Origin: Bacteroidota bacterium
GTDB taxonomy: Bacteria > Bacteroidota > Bacteroidia > Palsa-948
Assembly (NCBI GenBank): GCA_016195025.1
Contig: JACQAL010000043.1
Coordinates: 31,826 to 95,825, forward strand
Direction: 5' to 3'
Length of the DNA stretch: 64,000 nt
The position numbers were made by a program, and so were the translations under genes. The notes under the pieces are model-generated. The model was not told the origin of the DNA. It saw only the letters and a program-made list of their open reading frames with translations, and did no database searches. Positions within the stretch are counted from its first letter, which is position 1; every line of letters starts with the position of its first letter. Below, piece after piece: positions 49,516-58,243 of the stretch.

Positions 49516-51692
49516 AGAGAAATTTTCAAAACCACATTCGCCACAAATCCTTCCAGTGGAGCCCACACTTCTTTGAAGTGCGGATTGTTCACCGTGCCAG
49601 AATAAATTGATTCGTGCCGTGTTTGCCGCTCGTCCAGCAAATCTTCCACGTTAAACACAAGCATATAGTTTTTTATTTTTCGCTGCACAATAAAACCCGT
49701 GAGCCAGTAATCTGGTCGCGTAGTTTTATCGTGAAGAGTTTGCTGCCCCATGTAAAATGCCTCCACTCCGATTTTCCATTTGCGCTCAATCTCCCAGAAT
49801 AAATCCAGCATCAAGCGATGTTTTGCTGTGAGCGGAAGCGGCTCGCTCGCTTCCGGGTCGCCTTCAAATGCATGGGTGTAAGTGTAGCCGGTAATGAAAT
49901 TAAAATCCTCAATCCACAAATTAAAAGTTGTTTCCGTTCCCATCGAAGTGATTGGCTCGGGAAGATTTTGAAAAATTAATTGTCCGCCCGCAATCACTGA
50001 ATCATCGTTCGGTTCAATGGCATTTTGAATTTGCGCATAGAAAAAACTTTGATTGATAGCCAGCGAAGATTCATTTCCTATTTGCGTTTTGAAATTGAAA
50101 TCAAGATTTGCTCCTATGGAAGTTTCCGATTTTACATTTGAAGCAATGGGCTGCACTCCCCTGCCGAAACCCTGTTCTTCGGCTTCTTCGGCAAAAATGC
50201 TCGGAGTTTTATATCCCATTCCTCCGCCAGCACGTGCAAAAAACTTATTGCTGAATTTATAAAGCACCGATACGCGCGGAAGAATAAAACTTCCGTAGCG
50301 GTTGTTGTAATCACCGCGAATGCCGGCTTCAAAAGTAGTGCGGTTAAAAATTTTCCAGTCGTCCTGAAGAAAAATTCCCACCGTGCTGTAATCGTAGCCG
50401 CGGTTGATTTTGCTCAATGAAATATCCTCAGAAAAATTATCGGTAAGAAAATTTATTCCCGAAACAAAATCGTGATGCTTCGTGCGTTTCAGATAACTTA
50501 TTTCGGAATAACTCGCAAGTTGCGTTCCGTGAAAATCAGAATTGCTTCCGCTAATGCTTCGGTCAAAATAATTTATGCTGTTCTTCACCGTGAAAACATT
50601 TCCATTGCGGAAAATTTTTTCATACTTGAGTTGAGAAACATTCCGGTTGGAACTATTTTTCTCTATGAAATTATGAACTGAATCCGGCTGATGCGTGATG
50701 GCAATAATGTCTCCGCCCATGCGGTTTTCATAGCCGGAAAAAATTCCCAACATAAGTTTCGAGGAATCACTGAAGTAATAAAACAGTTTCGGATTGAAAT
50801 TAAATCCCTGCACTTGCGGCTGGTCGGTAAAAAAATCTCCGTTCACATCGCGCGAAATTTCCCTGTCGCTCGCAGCAAGAAAAGTGATTCCGAGTTTATC
50901 TTTCCGCTTGGAATAGAAAGAAGAAATATCTGTTCCGCCCAGCGAAGTTTGATTCAGTAAAATATTCCACTCGTCTTTGTTCGCTATCGGCTCCTTTGTA
51001 ATTAAATTCACAACACCCGCAATCGCATCTCCGCCATAGAGCGTGGAAGAGGCGCCTTTGATAATTTCCACTTGCTTCAAATCGAGCGGAGGCGTTTGCA
51101 TGAGTCCAAGCCCGCCTGAAAATCCTCCGTAAATCGGAAAGCCGTCTTTGAGAAACTGCGTGTACTTTCCGTCCAACCCCTGCATTTTCAAATTTACATT
51201 TCCGGTTTTTGCCGAAGTGATTTGCGGCTGAATGCCGGTGTATTCGGTGAGCAGCATGGAAATATTTCCGGGCATCATCGCAGATTTTTCATCCACCTCC
51301 TCCGTGCCGAGCACTTCCACTTTAATCGGAGTTTCTTCTATGCGGTTGCCCGTGCGCGTGGAAGTAACGGTTACTTCTTCCAGTTCAATGTTCGGCTCAA
51401 GAAAAATTTTTATTTCCCCATCGGGATTTTTCATAGGGAAATCCGCTTTGAAATTATTTTCGCGATAGCCGACAAAGGAAAAACGGATTATATATTTTCC
51501 ATCGGGAATATTTTTCAGTTCCACTTTCCCGCTTGCATCTGCAATGCCACTTAAATTTAATTCCTTGATGACTGCTCCTGCTCCCGCAAGCGCTTCATTT
51601 GTTTTTTCATCTTTGATTACTGCGTGAAAAGTGTTTTGGGAAAAACAGACCGAAGGGAAAAACAGCAGGAGAAAAATTTTTTTCACGAACAC
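49512..51692 (-). CDS. TonB-dependent outer-membrane receptor
   Basis: A 726-residue protein. The signal peptide precedes a carboxypeptidase-like regulatory domain (about 20-95, AGAVIKELNLSGIADASGKVELKNIPDGKY). A plug (about 105-230, GNVNLKMQGLDGKYTQFLKDGFP and LYGGDAIAGVVNLITKEP) and a 22-strand barrel ending in an aromatic-rich strand follow. It imports an unidentified ligand using TonB energy. The plug resembles BtuB/FepA-type receptors, so a cobalamin-, siderophore- or metal-like ligand is a guess. The start is GTG, at 51692 or two codons later (51686), only a few bases after the terminator of the upstream tRNA gene. Confidence 0.88.
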   Translation of the reverse strand: MFVKKIFLLLFFPSVCFSQNTFHAVIKDEKTNEALAGAGAVIKELNLSGIADASGKVELKNIPDGKYIIRFSFVGYRENNFKADFPMKNPDGEIKIFLEPNIELEEVTVTSTRTGNRIEETPIKVEVLGTEEVDEKSAMMPGNISMLLTEYTGIQPQITSAKTGNVNLKMQGLDGKYTQFLKDGFPIYGGFSGGLGLMQTPPLDLKQVEIIKGASSTLYGGDAIAGVVNLITKEPIANKDEWNILLNQTSLGGTDISSFYSKRKDKLGITFLAASDREISRDVNGDFFTDQPQVQGFNFNPKLFYYFSDSSKLMLGIFSGYENRMGGDIIAITHQPDSVHNFIEKNSSNRNVSQLKYEKIFRNGNVFTVKNSINYFDRSISGSNSDFHGTQLASYSEISYLKRTKHHDFVSGINFLTDNFSEDISLSKINRGYDYSTVGIFLQDDWKIFNRTTFEAGIRGDYNNRYGSFILPRVSVLYKFSNKFFARAGGGMGYKTPSIFAEEAEEQGFGRGVQPIASNVKSETSIGANLDFNFKTQIGNESSLAINQSFFYAQIQNAIEPNDDSVIAGGQLIFQNLPEPITSMGTETTFNLWIEDFNFITGYTYTHAFEGDPEASEPLPLTAKHRLMLDLFWEIERKWKIGVEAFYMGQQTLHDKTTRPDYWLTGFIVQRKIKNYMLVFNVEDLLDERQTRHESIYSGTVNNPHFKEVWAPLEGFVANVVLKISL

Positions 51693-51700
51693 GAAATTAT

Positions 51701-51728
51701 AAAAAACCCGCTGCCATCAGCGGGTTTT
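51701..51728 (-). terminator. Terminator of tRNA-Pro
   Basis: An 11-bp perfect stem (AAAACCCGCTG / CAGCGGGTTTT) with a 4-nt loop, and a T run on the minus strand towards 51701. It sits between the tRNA and the GTG start of the receptor gene. Confidence 0.9.
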
Positions 51729-51729
51729 G

Positions 51730-51803
51730 TCGGGCGGACAAGATTTGAACTTGCGACCTCTCGCACCCCAAGCGAGTGCGCTACCGGGCTGCGCTACCGC
51801 CCG
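51730..51803 (-). tRNA. tRNA-Pro (anticodon GGG)
   Basis: A 74-nt cloverleaf on the minus strand. The 5' end CGGGCGG pairs with the 3' CCGCCCG, and the discriminator is A. The D arm is GCGCAGCCCGGTAGCGC. The anticodon stem CTCGC / GCGAG carries loop TTGGGGT with anticodon GGG. The T arm contains TTCAAAT. CCA is not encoded, so it must be added enzymatically. Confidence 0.95.
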
Positions 51804-51845
51804 AACATTTTATTAAAAATAAATCCGAAGTACAGATTGCTTTTA

Positions 51846-51853
51846 TAGTTTTG
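51846..51853 (+). promoter_or_regulatory. -7 box of the second TonB receptor
   Basis: TAGTTTTG fits TAnnTTTG and ends 18 nt before the proposed TTG start at 51872. No -33 TTG at the expected distance. Confidence 0.4.
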
Positions 51854-51871
51854 CAAACTAAATTCAATGCT

Positions 51872-54388
51872 TTGAAACTTCGGGCTGCAAATATACTATT
51901 CATTCTTATTTTGCTTCTTTCCTTACCATCATTTTCTCAGGAACAAAAATTCACCCTCAGCGGCTATGTGAAAGAAGAAGCAAGCGGTGAATCTTCCATA
52001 GGCGCGAATGTTTATCTGAAGAAAAAAAATTCCGATGAACGAAAAGGCGTGGTGACAAATGCGTATGGATTTTTTTCCATTACGCTGGAGAAAGGCGAGT
52101 ATCAACTCACGGTGAATTACATCGGCTTCGAAGATTTCAAAAAAGATATTACGCTCGACAAAGACATTCATCTGAACGTTGGAATGAAGGAACATGCTGT
52201 TGTTGGAAAAGAAGTGGAAATTCTCGGGGAGAAATCAGATGAAAATATTCAGAAGAGCGAAATGGGAGTGGTTACTCTTGAAGTGGAAAAAATAAAATCG
52301 CTTCCTTCTTTCATGGGAGAAATGGATATTCTGAAAACGATTCAACTTCTCCCCGGAGTGCAGTCCACCGAAGGCAATACGGGTTTTTATGTTCGGGGCG
52401 GAGGGCCCGACCAGAATTTAGTTTTGCTCGATGAGGCGGTGGTGTATAACACCGGACATCTCTTCGGATTTTTTTCCGTGTTCAACGGAGATGCAGTAAA
52501 AAATGTTGAACTCTACAAGGGAAATATGCCCGCGCAGTATGGCGGGCGGCTATCCTCTGTGCTCGATGTGCAGATGAAAGAGGGAAATTCGCAGGGCGTT
52601 CACGCGCAGGGTGGAATCGGTTTGATTGCTTCGCGCTTTACGATTGAAGGGCCGATTAAAAAAGATACTTCATCGTTTCTTGTTTCGGCAAGAAGAACCT
52701 ATATAGATGTTCTCACAAAACCGTTCACGAAGAAAAGAGAGTTTGGCGGCTCGGCTTATTATTTTTATGACCTGAATACAAAACTGAATTACCGCTTATC
52801 AGATAAGGATAGAATTTTTCTCAGCGGATATTTCGGCAGAGATGTTTTTACTTTCAGCAACAAGAACAGTTCAACCGCAAGCGATGCCGGAGTTTTCAAA
52901 GTAACCATGCCCTGGGGAAACGCCACAGGAACTTTGCGGTGGAACCACCTGATTACGAAAAAACTTTTTGTGAACACTTCCGCCATCTTCAGCGATTATA
53001 AATTTCAGTTTGGCGCACAGGAAAGCGGCTTTGAGTTCAAATTATTTTCCGGCATCCGCGACTGGAATGCAAAAATTGATTTCGGATATTTTCCTTCTGC
53101 GAAGCACAATATAAAGTATGGCGTAAATTATATTTATCACACCTTCATTCCCAACCAGGCGAGCGCAAAAGCAGGCGATGTGGATATTGACCTTGGACAA
53201 ATTCCTCACTTACATGCGCACGATGTTGCCCTTTATGCAGGCGATGATTTCGACATCACGGATAAAATCCGGTTGAATGCGGGCTTGCGCTATTCTTACT
53301 TTATGCAGGTGGGACCTTTTCAGCGCTACGTAAAAAGCCCTGTCACGCAGCAAATAATAGACACGATTTTTTATTCGCGCGGAGAAAAAGTTGCGCAGTA
53401 TGGCGGGCTGGAGCCGCGCGCTTCCATTCGTTTCACGCTGAATAAAAAATCTTCCATCAAGGCGGGCTTCGCGCAGAATTACCAGTATATTCATCTCGCT
53501 TCCATTTCTTCCGTTTCGCTTCCCACCGATTTATGGATGCCCTGCACATCGGTGGTCAAACCGCAGCACAGCACGCAATACGCGCTCGGCTATTTCAGAA
53601 ACTTCAAAGACGATACCTATGAAACTTCGGTGGAAGTTTATTATAAAGACATGCGCAACATGGTTGAATTCAAAGAGGGCTCCATGCCCGACCAGAATGT
53701 GAAAGACAATGTGGACAATGCGTTCACCTTTGGAAGAGGATGGAGTTACGGTGCGGAATTTTTTGTAAAGAAGCGCATGGGAAGATTCACCGGATGGGTG
53801 GGCTACACGCTGGCATGGACGTGGCGGCAATTCGATTCGCTCAACCTCGGAAAAAAATTTCCGGCAAAGTATGACCGCAGGCACGATGCCTCCGTTGCGC
53901 TCACGTATGATTATTCTTCGCTGTGGACATTCGGAACTGTTTTCGTTTATGCAACCGGAAACACCGCCACCCTTCCGGTTTCATGGTACATGATAGAAGG
54001 GCAGATGGTTCCCGAATACGGTGAGCGGAATTCTTACCGCATGAAGCCCTATCACCGCCTCGATGTTTCCATCACCTACACGCCCGACCGCCACCGGATT
54101 ATTGCGCGGCAAAAAAGAAGATGGGAAAGCCGCATGCAGAAAAAGAATATTGACATCACCGGAAAAGACCCCGATGGAAAAATCGGGGCAGGAATGCCTT
54201 CTAAATGGTACAGGAACATTGAAAGCAGTTGGGTGCTGTCGGTTTACAATGTGTACAACCGCTATAACCCTTACTTTATTTATTTTGAAAACACCGGAAG
54301 CATTTACGATGGAACATTAGATGTAAAAGCAAAACAGGTTTCGCTGTTCCCGGTTCTGCCTTCGATAACATGGAACTTTAAATTCTGA
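51872..54388 (+). CDS. TonB-dependent receptor with carboxypeptidase-like N-terminal domain
   Basis: An outer-membrane receptor of about 838 residues. From the TTG at 51872 a signal peptide is read (LKLRAANILFILILLLSLPS, cleavage near FSQ). A CarboxypepD-reg-like domain (about 25-115) includes IGANVYLKKKNSDERKGVVTNAYGFF. The plug (GVQSTEGNTGFYVRGGGPDQNLVLLDEAVVYN) and a barrel to the final TWNFKF follow. An ATG 32 codons upstream lies within the tRNA and is rejected. No other in-frame ATG precedes the signal. It is followed after 8 nt by a DUF4249 lipoprotein, the usual partner of this receptor class. The substrate is unknown. Confidence 0.85.
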   Translation: MKLRAANILFILILLLSLPSFSQEQKFTLSGYVKEEASGESSIGANVYLKKKNSDERKGVVTNAYGFFSITLEKGEYQLTVNYIGFEDFKKDITLDKDIHLNVGMKEHAVVGKEVEILGEKSDENIQKSEMGVVTLEVEKIKSLPSFMGEMDILKTIQLLPGVQSTEGNTGFYVRGGGPDQNLVLLDEAVVYNTGHLFGFFSVFNGDAVKNVELYKGNMPAQYGGRLSSVLDVQMKEGNSQGVHAQGGIGLIASRFTIEGPIKKDTSSFLVSARRTYIDVLTKPFTKKREFGGSAYYFYDLNTKLNYRLSDKDRIFLSGYFGRDVFTFSNKNSSTASDAGVFKVTMPWGNATGTLRWNHLITKKLFVNTSAIFSDYKFQFGAQESGFEFKLFSGIRDWNAKIDFGYFPSAKHNIKYGVNYIYHTFIPNQASAKAGDVDIDLGQIPHLHAHDVALYAGDDFDITDKIRLNAGLRYSYFMQVGPFQRYVKSPVTQQIIDTIFYSRGEKVAQYGGLEPRASIRFTLNKKSSIKAGFAQNYQYIHLASISSVSLPTDLWMPCTSVVKPQHSTQYALGYFRNFKDDTYETSVEVYYKDMRNMVEFKEGSMPDQNVKDNVDNAFTFGRGWSYGAEFFVKKRMGRFTGWVGYTLAWTWRQFDSLNLGKKFPAKYDRRHDASVALTYDYSSLWTFGTVFVYATGNTATLPVSWYMIEGQMVPEYGERNSYRMKPYHRLDVSITYTPDRHRIIARQKRRWESRMQKKNIDITGKDPDGKIGAGMPSKWYRNIESSWVLSVYNVYNRYNPYFIYFENTGSIYDGTLDVKAKQVSLFPVLPSITWNFKF

Positions 54389-54396
54389 TTCAATCA

Positions 54397-55449
54397 ATGA
54401 TTACACCGAAAGTAAATACACGATTACACCGATTATTTCACCGAAGTACGAACTCTTTACGAACTTACGAACTGCGAAAAGTATTTTTTTCATTTTGTAT
54501 TTTTACTGCCTACTGCCTATTGCCTGCTGCCTGCTTGATGTTTTCCTCCTGCCAGAAAGAAATCACCGTTGATTTGCCGGAAGCGAAGAAAAAAATTTGC
54601 GTGGAAGGAAAAATTGAGCCGGGGCTTCCTCCCTATGTAATACTCACGGATAACCAGCCCTACTTTGGTGCAACCGATATAAACACGCTGCAAAATATGT
54701 TTGTGCACAACGCGGTTGTTTTGCTTTCCAACGGAACAGTTACCGACACGCTTCATGAATTTTGTTCCGCAAGTTTGCCCGATTCATTGCTGCCTCTTGT
54801 GGCGGGATTCACGGGAGTGGATACGCTCACGCTGAAAAATTTCAACTACTGCATGTACACCACTTTCAATTTCGCGCTGTGGGGGAGCGTGGGCAAAACC
54901 TATAACCTCACCATTGATGCAGAAGGAAAACATCTTACTTCCACCACCAGCATTCTTACTCCCGTTCCGCTCGACAGCACCTGGTATAAATACATCAAGG
55001 CGAACAAGAGCGGTGATTCGCTCGGCTTTGTGTACGCGCATCTCACCGACCCGCCTGTGGAAGGAAACGCTTACCGCTGGCTTACCATGCGTTTGCATAA
55101 AGATGCCTCTTTCATTCCTCCGCCCGGCTCTGTGTTTGACGATAAGTTCATCAACGGAAAAAGTTTTGACTTTGCGTATAACCGCGGAAGCAATCCCAAT
55201 TCAACCGAAGACCAACTCAATCCCGAAGAAGCCGGATATTTCAAGCATGGCGATACGGTGATTGTAAAGTTCTGCGCCATTGACCGCGCGTGTTTTGATT
55301 TTTTCCGGCAGGAAGACGTGGCGATTTACAGCCAGGGCAATCCCTTTTCTTCTCCCACTTCCGTTCCCAGCAACGTGTATCCGCGCGAAGATGCACTGGG
55401 AGTTTGGTGCGGATACGGAGTTTTTCAGGATACGGTGGTTTTTAAATAA
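54397..55449 (+). CDS. DUF4249 lipoprotein
   Basis: A 350-residue predicted lipoprotein. A hydrophobic segment ends in lipobox LMFSSC (Cys52), followed by QKEITVDLPEAKKKICVEGKIEPGLPPYVILTDNQPYFG, the DUF4249 opening. DUF4249 proteins are encoded beside TonB receptors and probably cap or assist them at the outer membrane. The first 50 residues are odd. They are spelled by repeated ACACCGATTA, ACGAACTTACGAA and TACTGCCTATTGCC words (54400-54540), so the present signal peptide was built largely from repeat DNA. It is co-transcribed with the receptor. Confidence 0.8.
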   Translation: MITPKVNTRLHRLFHRSTNSLRTYELRKVFFSFCIFTAYCLLPAACLMFSSCQKEITVDLPEAKKKICVEGKIEPGLPPYVILTDNQPYFGATDINTLQNMFVHNAVVLLSNGTVTDTLHEFCSASLPDSLLPLVAGFTGVDTLTLKNFNYCMYTTFNFALWGSVGKTYNLTIDAEGKHLTSTTSILTPVPLDSTWYKYIKANKSGDSLGFVYAHLTDPPVEGNAYRWLTMRLHKDASFIPPPGSVFDDKFINGKSFDFAYNRGSNPNSTEDQLNPEEAGYFKHGDTVIVKFCAIDRACFDFFRQEDVAIYSQGNPFSSPTSVPSNVYPREDALGVWCGYGVFQDTVVFK

Positions 55450-55455
55450 TAATTT

Positions 55456-55551
55456 CCTGGTTACGAATTACTAATCAATAACGAATGTTACGAATATTGC
55501 CACAAGTATGATTAGTAATATTCGTAACCGATTCGTTTATTTGTTACCAGG
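55456..55551. repeat. Palindromic element over the start of the lipoprotein gene
   Basis: Outer arms CCTGGTTAC (55456-55464) and GTTACCAGG (55543-55551, one mismatch) enclose a perfect 12-bp inverted repeat (GTTACGAATATT 55487-55498 and AATATTCGTAAC 55517-55528). The ATG of the next gene (55508) lies in the 18-nt loop. Confidence 0.85.
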
Positions 55552-56092
55552 AAAATTCATTTTCATTTTATTTATTCTTATTTCATGCACTTCCCAGAAA
55601 AAATTTATTGAAGCCAAAGAAAACCCCAAGTGGTACGAACTGCTTCCGCATTGCCCCTGTGAAAATCCTGATTTGAATGGCGCGAAATTAAATGACGGAT
55701 GGGCACGAGAGCGCCATAGAAACGAAATGGGATTCTTTCAGCACACGTTTGCCGGCAAAAAGGACTTCACTTTTTTTCACGAAGGCGCAGCGGCTTCTTT
55801 CCGTTCCTATCCCTATGTGAACACAATCATCAACGGAAAAAAATTCAAGTCGGGGCAGCAATGCTGCTACGATGCAAAAGGGAAATTAATTATCACCGGC
55901 CTGGGCGCAGGCACACCCGATAAATCATCTCCCGCCAGCGGAGAAAATAAAAACGGGTTGCTGAAAGTGAATATTTTCCGCGTGCGCAGGCATGTGAAGT
56001 ACGATTCAAGCCCGTTTGAAAAAGAAAAATGGGCGGAGTATCATAAATACTGGCCGCCCGATAAAGGGGCGAATTGTTCCGAAGGAAAATAA
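55508..56092 (+). CDS. Lipoprotein of unknown function with an AMOP-like Cys motif
   Basis: A 194-residue predicted lipoprotein with lipobox LILISC (Cys27). The body has paired Cys in HCPCENPD and in GQQCCYDAKGKLIITGLGAGTPD. The second resembles the QCCYD core of AMOP adhesion domains; I offer this as a similarity, not an assignment. The first 16 residues (ISNIRNRFVYLLPGK) are encoded by a palindromic repeat that also covers the start codon. It stands 58 bp after the DUF4249 gene and may belong to that operon. A MITE begins 4 bp after its stop. Confidence 0.6.
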   Translation: MISNIRNRFVYLLPGKFIFILFILISCTSQKKFIEAKENPKWYELLPHCPCENPDLNGAKLNDGWARERHRNEMGFFQHTFAGKKDFTFFHEGAAASFRSYPYVNTIINGKKFKSGQQCCYDAKGKLIITGLGAGTPDKSSPASGENKNGLLKVNIFRVRRHVKYDSSPFEKEKWAEYHKYWPPDKGANCSEGK

Positions 56093-56096
56093 AATA

Positions 56097-56213
56097 GGAC
56101 TTACGCAAAAACAAAAAGCAATGCCACAAAAGCACAAAAGCACAAAAAAATACACACCAAAGTTTAGTGGGATTTGGTGTTTTAGTGTTTTAGTGGCGAA
56201 ACTGCGTAAGTCC
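56097..56213. mobile_element. 117-bp MITE, intact copy
   Basis: Terminal inverted repeats GGACTTACGCA / TGCGTAAGTCC bound 117 bp with no coding capacity. The inside contains repeated CACAAAAG words and an internal CACCAAA...TTTGGTG inverted repeat. Its reverse complement matches the second copy (57202-59800, IS removed) at 116 of 117 positions. No clear target duplication is seen around this copy. Confidence 0.9.
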
Positions 56214-56237
56214 TATAAAAAATCCCTCCCGCACCTG

Positions 56238-56264
56238 TCCTGAATTTATTTCAGGATTTTTTTT
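56238..56264 (+). terminator. Terminator downstream of the lipoprotein gene
   Basis: Stem TCCTGAA / TTCAGGA, loop TTTAT, then eight T. It now lies beyond the MITE, which probably inserted between gene and terminator. Confidence 0.8.
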
Positions 56265-56284
56265 AAGGAGGAATTTTGAGTTTA

Positions 56285-57136
56285 TCAAATCCGCACCGTT
56301 TGCATTTCGTTCCAGTCGCCAGCCAGTTCGGGGTGTTTGCTGTTATACCATCGGCTCCACACGCATAAAAACTTACCTTCCTTGTCAGCGCCAAAGTTAA
56401 ACTGCTTGGTTGCCCCGCTGAAGAACTCCTGCCTGGTGCCGTCATCGGGATGCTGCGGAACGGGCTGCGGAAGAGGAGCGGGTTCGGGCGCGGGCTGGTT
56501 GGCTGTTTTTGCATTGGCAGCGGCTTTTTCATTGGCGGAAACAACGGCTGCCGTACGGGCGGCAATGGTTTTGGGGTTTTCATCCATAATCACATACGCA
56601 TATTGCACACCATCGGCTCCTGCGGCAACCGAAGGGCGCCCCTGGGCTTCGTGCGTGGTGTGTGAAGATGCCTTCTTGCTGCCGGCTCCCTCACCCGTCC
56701 ATGCGGTAAAACACTGGTCAGCAATTTTTGTGTGGGTATGGGTGGGTTTCTGGCGGTTTACGTTCAGTTTGAGATGAAAAATTTTTTCTTCATCGGCAGT
56801 GGCATTCGAACTGGCTGCTATGATGCTCAAAAGAGGGTTCGCAAAGATGCGGAAACTTTCAATGAAAAGTTTCACCTTTTCTTTTACCGCACCGGTGCTG
56901 GTAAGGGGGTTGACATATAAGGCGTGAAGCCCCGTGAGAGGCGTGTCCCAGAACACGCGCTTGTTATGCCAGTCGGTTGCGTTGGCGCTGCTCAATCCGA
57001 GAAATTGCCAGTAAGGATTTCCGGTGGTTGGCTCGGTGGATAGCAGGCGGTCATCGGTTCGGGTGATGTACGGGTCGAATAATTTCGGACTCTTGTTTAC
57101 CCGTACTTTTTGGGTTTTGGGTGTTTTTGCTGCCAT
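56285..57136 (-). CDS. Hypothetical protein with Ala/Pro linker, 283 aa
   Basis: An unrecognised, probably cytoplasmic protein. The N-terminal part (1-150) contains WHNKRVFWDTPLTGLHALYVNP and a helical stretch VKEKVKLFIESFRIFANPLLSII. A Thr/Ala/Pro linker (205-225, ANQPAPEPAPLPQPVPQ) leads to a beta-rich C-terminal part (FNFGADKEGKFLCVWSRWYNSKHPELAGDWNEMQTVRI). Such WSRWYN...GPWS-type ends occur in a Bacteroidota family of unknown role. It lies between two inverted MITE copies. The sequence just upstream of its start (57137-57175) is made of TTAAGG/TTAACC repeats. There is no Shine-Dalgarno, unlike the cassette genes. Confidence 0.6.
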   Translation of the reverse strand: MAAKTPKTQKVRVNKSPKLFDPYITRTDDRLLSTEPTTGNPYWQFLGLSSANATDWHNKRVFWDTPLTGLHALYVNPLTSTGAVKEKVKLFIESFRIFANPLLSIIAASSNATADEEKIFHLKLNVNRQKPTHTHTKIADQCFTAWTGEGAGSKKASSHTTHEAQGRPSVAAGADGVQYAYVIMDENPKTIAARTAAVVSANEKAAANAKTANQPAPEPAPLPQPVPQHPDDGTRQEFFSGATKQFNFGADKEGKFLCVWSRWYNSKHPELAGDWNEMQTVRI

Positions 57137-57428
57137 AGAATAAAGGTTAAGGGTTAAGAATTAAGGTTAAGATTATTTTTTAGCGGATTTTATAGGGTTT
57201 AGGACTTACGCAGTTTCGCCACTAAAACACTAAAGCACCAAATCCCACTAAACTTTGGTGTGTATTTTTTTGGGTGACTATATATCAGTTAGACCATAAG
57301 TAGATATATTTTATTTTCCAAAAAGTATTTTGCTTAATTACGCTTATTAACATCTTTTGTTTTGATGTGTGTTCATAACTATTTCGCCTTTTTATTTTAT
57401 GGTTTTTGAAATTTCATAAATTTACCAT

Positions 57429-57992
57429 ATGAATTTTAAAGAACCCATATCTAATAAGGAAAATACTAAATCTATGCTTGAGAGACATAGAAATGAACTT
57501 CAATTAACACATTCAGACCTTTTAATTCAAATTGCGGACTGTGAGAAAGAATTAAAAAAATGTAATGAGTTATTAGAGTTTTATACAAACAGATTTGAGA
57601 AAAAAAATAACGAATCCGTTTCTGAAATAGTTGGAGTATCAATAGAGAAAAATGGCAATAACATTGAAAAAAGTAATGGACGTGAAGTTAAAAAGGAACA
57701 AATTAAATGGAAAGTGCTTGTGTTAGAGTGTTTAAAAAGAGAATCTCGTCCATTGAAAACGGCATCATTACTGAATATCATTTTTCCTAAAGTATCTGGA
57801 GAAAAAAGAGAAGATTTATATTTTGGTTTATCAAGTTCCTTGCATGGATTTATACGGACAGGAACTTTGAAAAGGGTTCACTCTAAAGGAAAAGGATTTT
57901 TATATGGATTGCCTGAATGGTTTGATGGAAGCAAACTAAAACAAGAGGTTCAATCCAAATTACGAGATTTCAAAAAGGAATTAAGTTTTTAA
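57429..57992 (+). CDS. IS passenger protein, 187 aa
   Basis: An unrecognised protein. The N-terminal half is a coiled coil (about 15-60, MLERHRNELQLTHSDLLIQI and CEKELKKCNELLEFY). A Ser/Asn linker leads to a compact C-terminal part (about 95-165) with VLECLKRESRPLKTASLLNIIF and LHGFIRTGTLKRV...GKGFLYGLPEWF. That part has the spacing of a winged-helix DNA-binding domain; this is inferred from pattern only. It lies inside the IS1595-like element ahead of the transposase, so it may be a regulator or an accessory transposition factor. Its base composition is AT-rich. Confidence 0.6.
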   Translation: MNFKEPISNKENTKSMLERHRNELQLTHSDLLIQIADCEKELKKCNELLEFYTNRFEKKNNESVSEIVGVSIEKNGNNIEKSNGREVKKEQIKWKVLVLECLKRESRPLKTASLLNIIFPKVSGEKREDLYFGLSSSLHGFIRTGTLKRVHSKGKGFLYGLPEWFDGSKLKQEVQSKLRDFKKELSF

Positions 57993-58000
57993 AAATAAGA

Positions 58001-58116
58001 AGCCCCGATTTTTGGGTCGGGGCTGAGAGCGGAGTGCCATCAATTTATGTGGCAGCGTGACAGGCGGGGGCATCTTTCGATAAGTTGTTTCGCGACACAA
58101 TCGGAAGAACGCCCCC
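58001..58116 (+). ncRNA. Cluster of three hairpins inside the IS (candidate structured RNA)
   Basis: AGCCCCGA / TCGGGGCT (58001-58024), TGCCA / TGGCA (58035-58054), and a long hairpin 58066-58116. In the long hairpin GGGGGC pairs with GCCCCC and TCTTTCGAT pairs with ATCGGAAGA (one G-U), capped by a further TGT/ACA stem. The first may end transcription of the passenger gene, but it lacks a T run. No known RNA family is recognised. Confidence 0.45.
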
Positions 58117-58141
58117 TTCGCTTTTACAAAGGTAATGGTTT

Positions 58142-58227
58142 AATTCAAATAAATTCAAAAAAGTTCAAAATAATTATTTTTATTATTTTGTAATACATAT
58201 TAATATTTTATTTATATTTGTAATACC
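58142..58227 (+). promoter_or_regulatory. Promoter and repeated operator-like words before the RHH gene
   Basis: TATATTTG (58213-58220) fits a -7 box, with a TTG 22 nt upstream (58188-58190). TTTGTAATAC occurs at 58187-58196 and 58218-58227, and GTAATAC again at about 58414-58420 before the transposase gene. A TTCAAA word recurs three times at 10-bp steps from 58144. These could be binding sites for the RHH or XRE protein. Confidence 0.4.
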
Positions 58228-58243
58228 AAACGACAGATACACT

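Noticed and set aside
51776..51871. ATG at 51776 as start of the second TonB receptor
   Set aside because: It lies inside tRNA-Pro, and the extra 32 residues precede a normal signal peptide; TTG at 51872 fits better.
58001..58116. Integron attC site or group II intron end
   Set aside because: No core-site pairs, integrase or reverse transcriptase nearby; the structure lies inside an IS.
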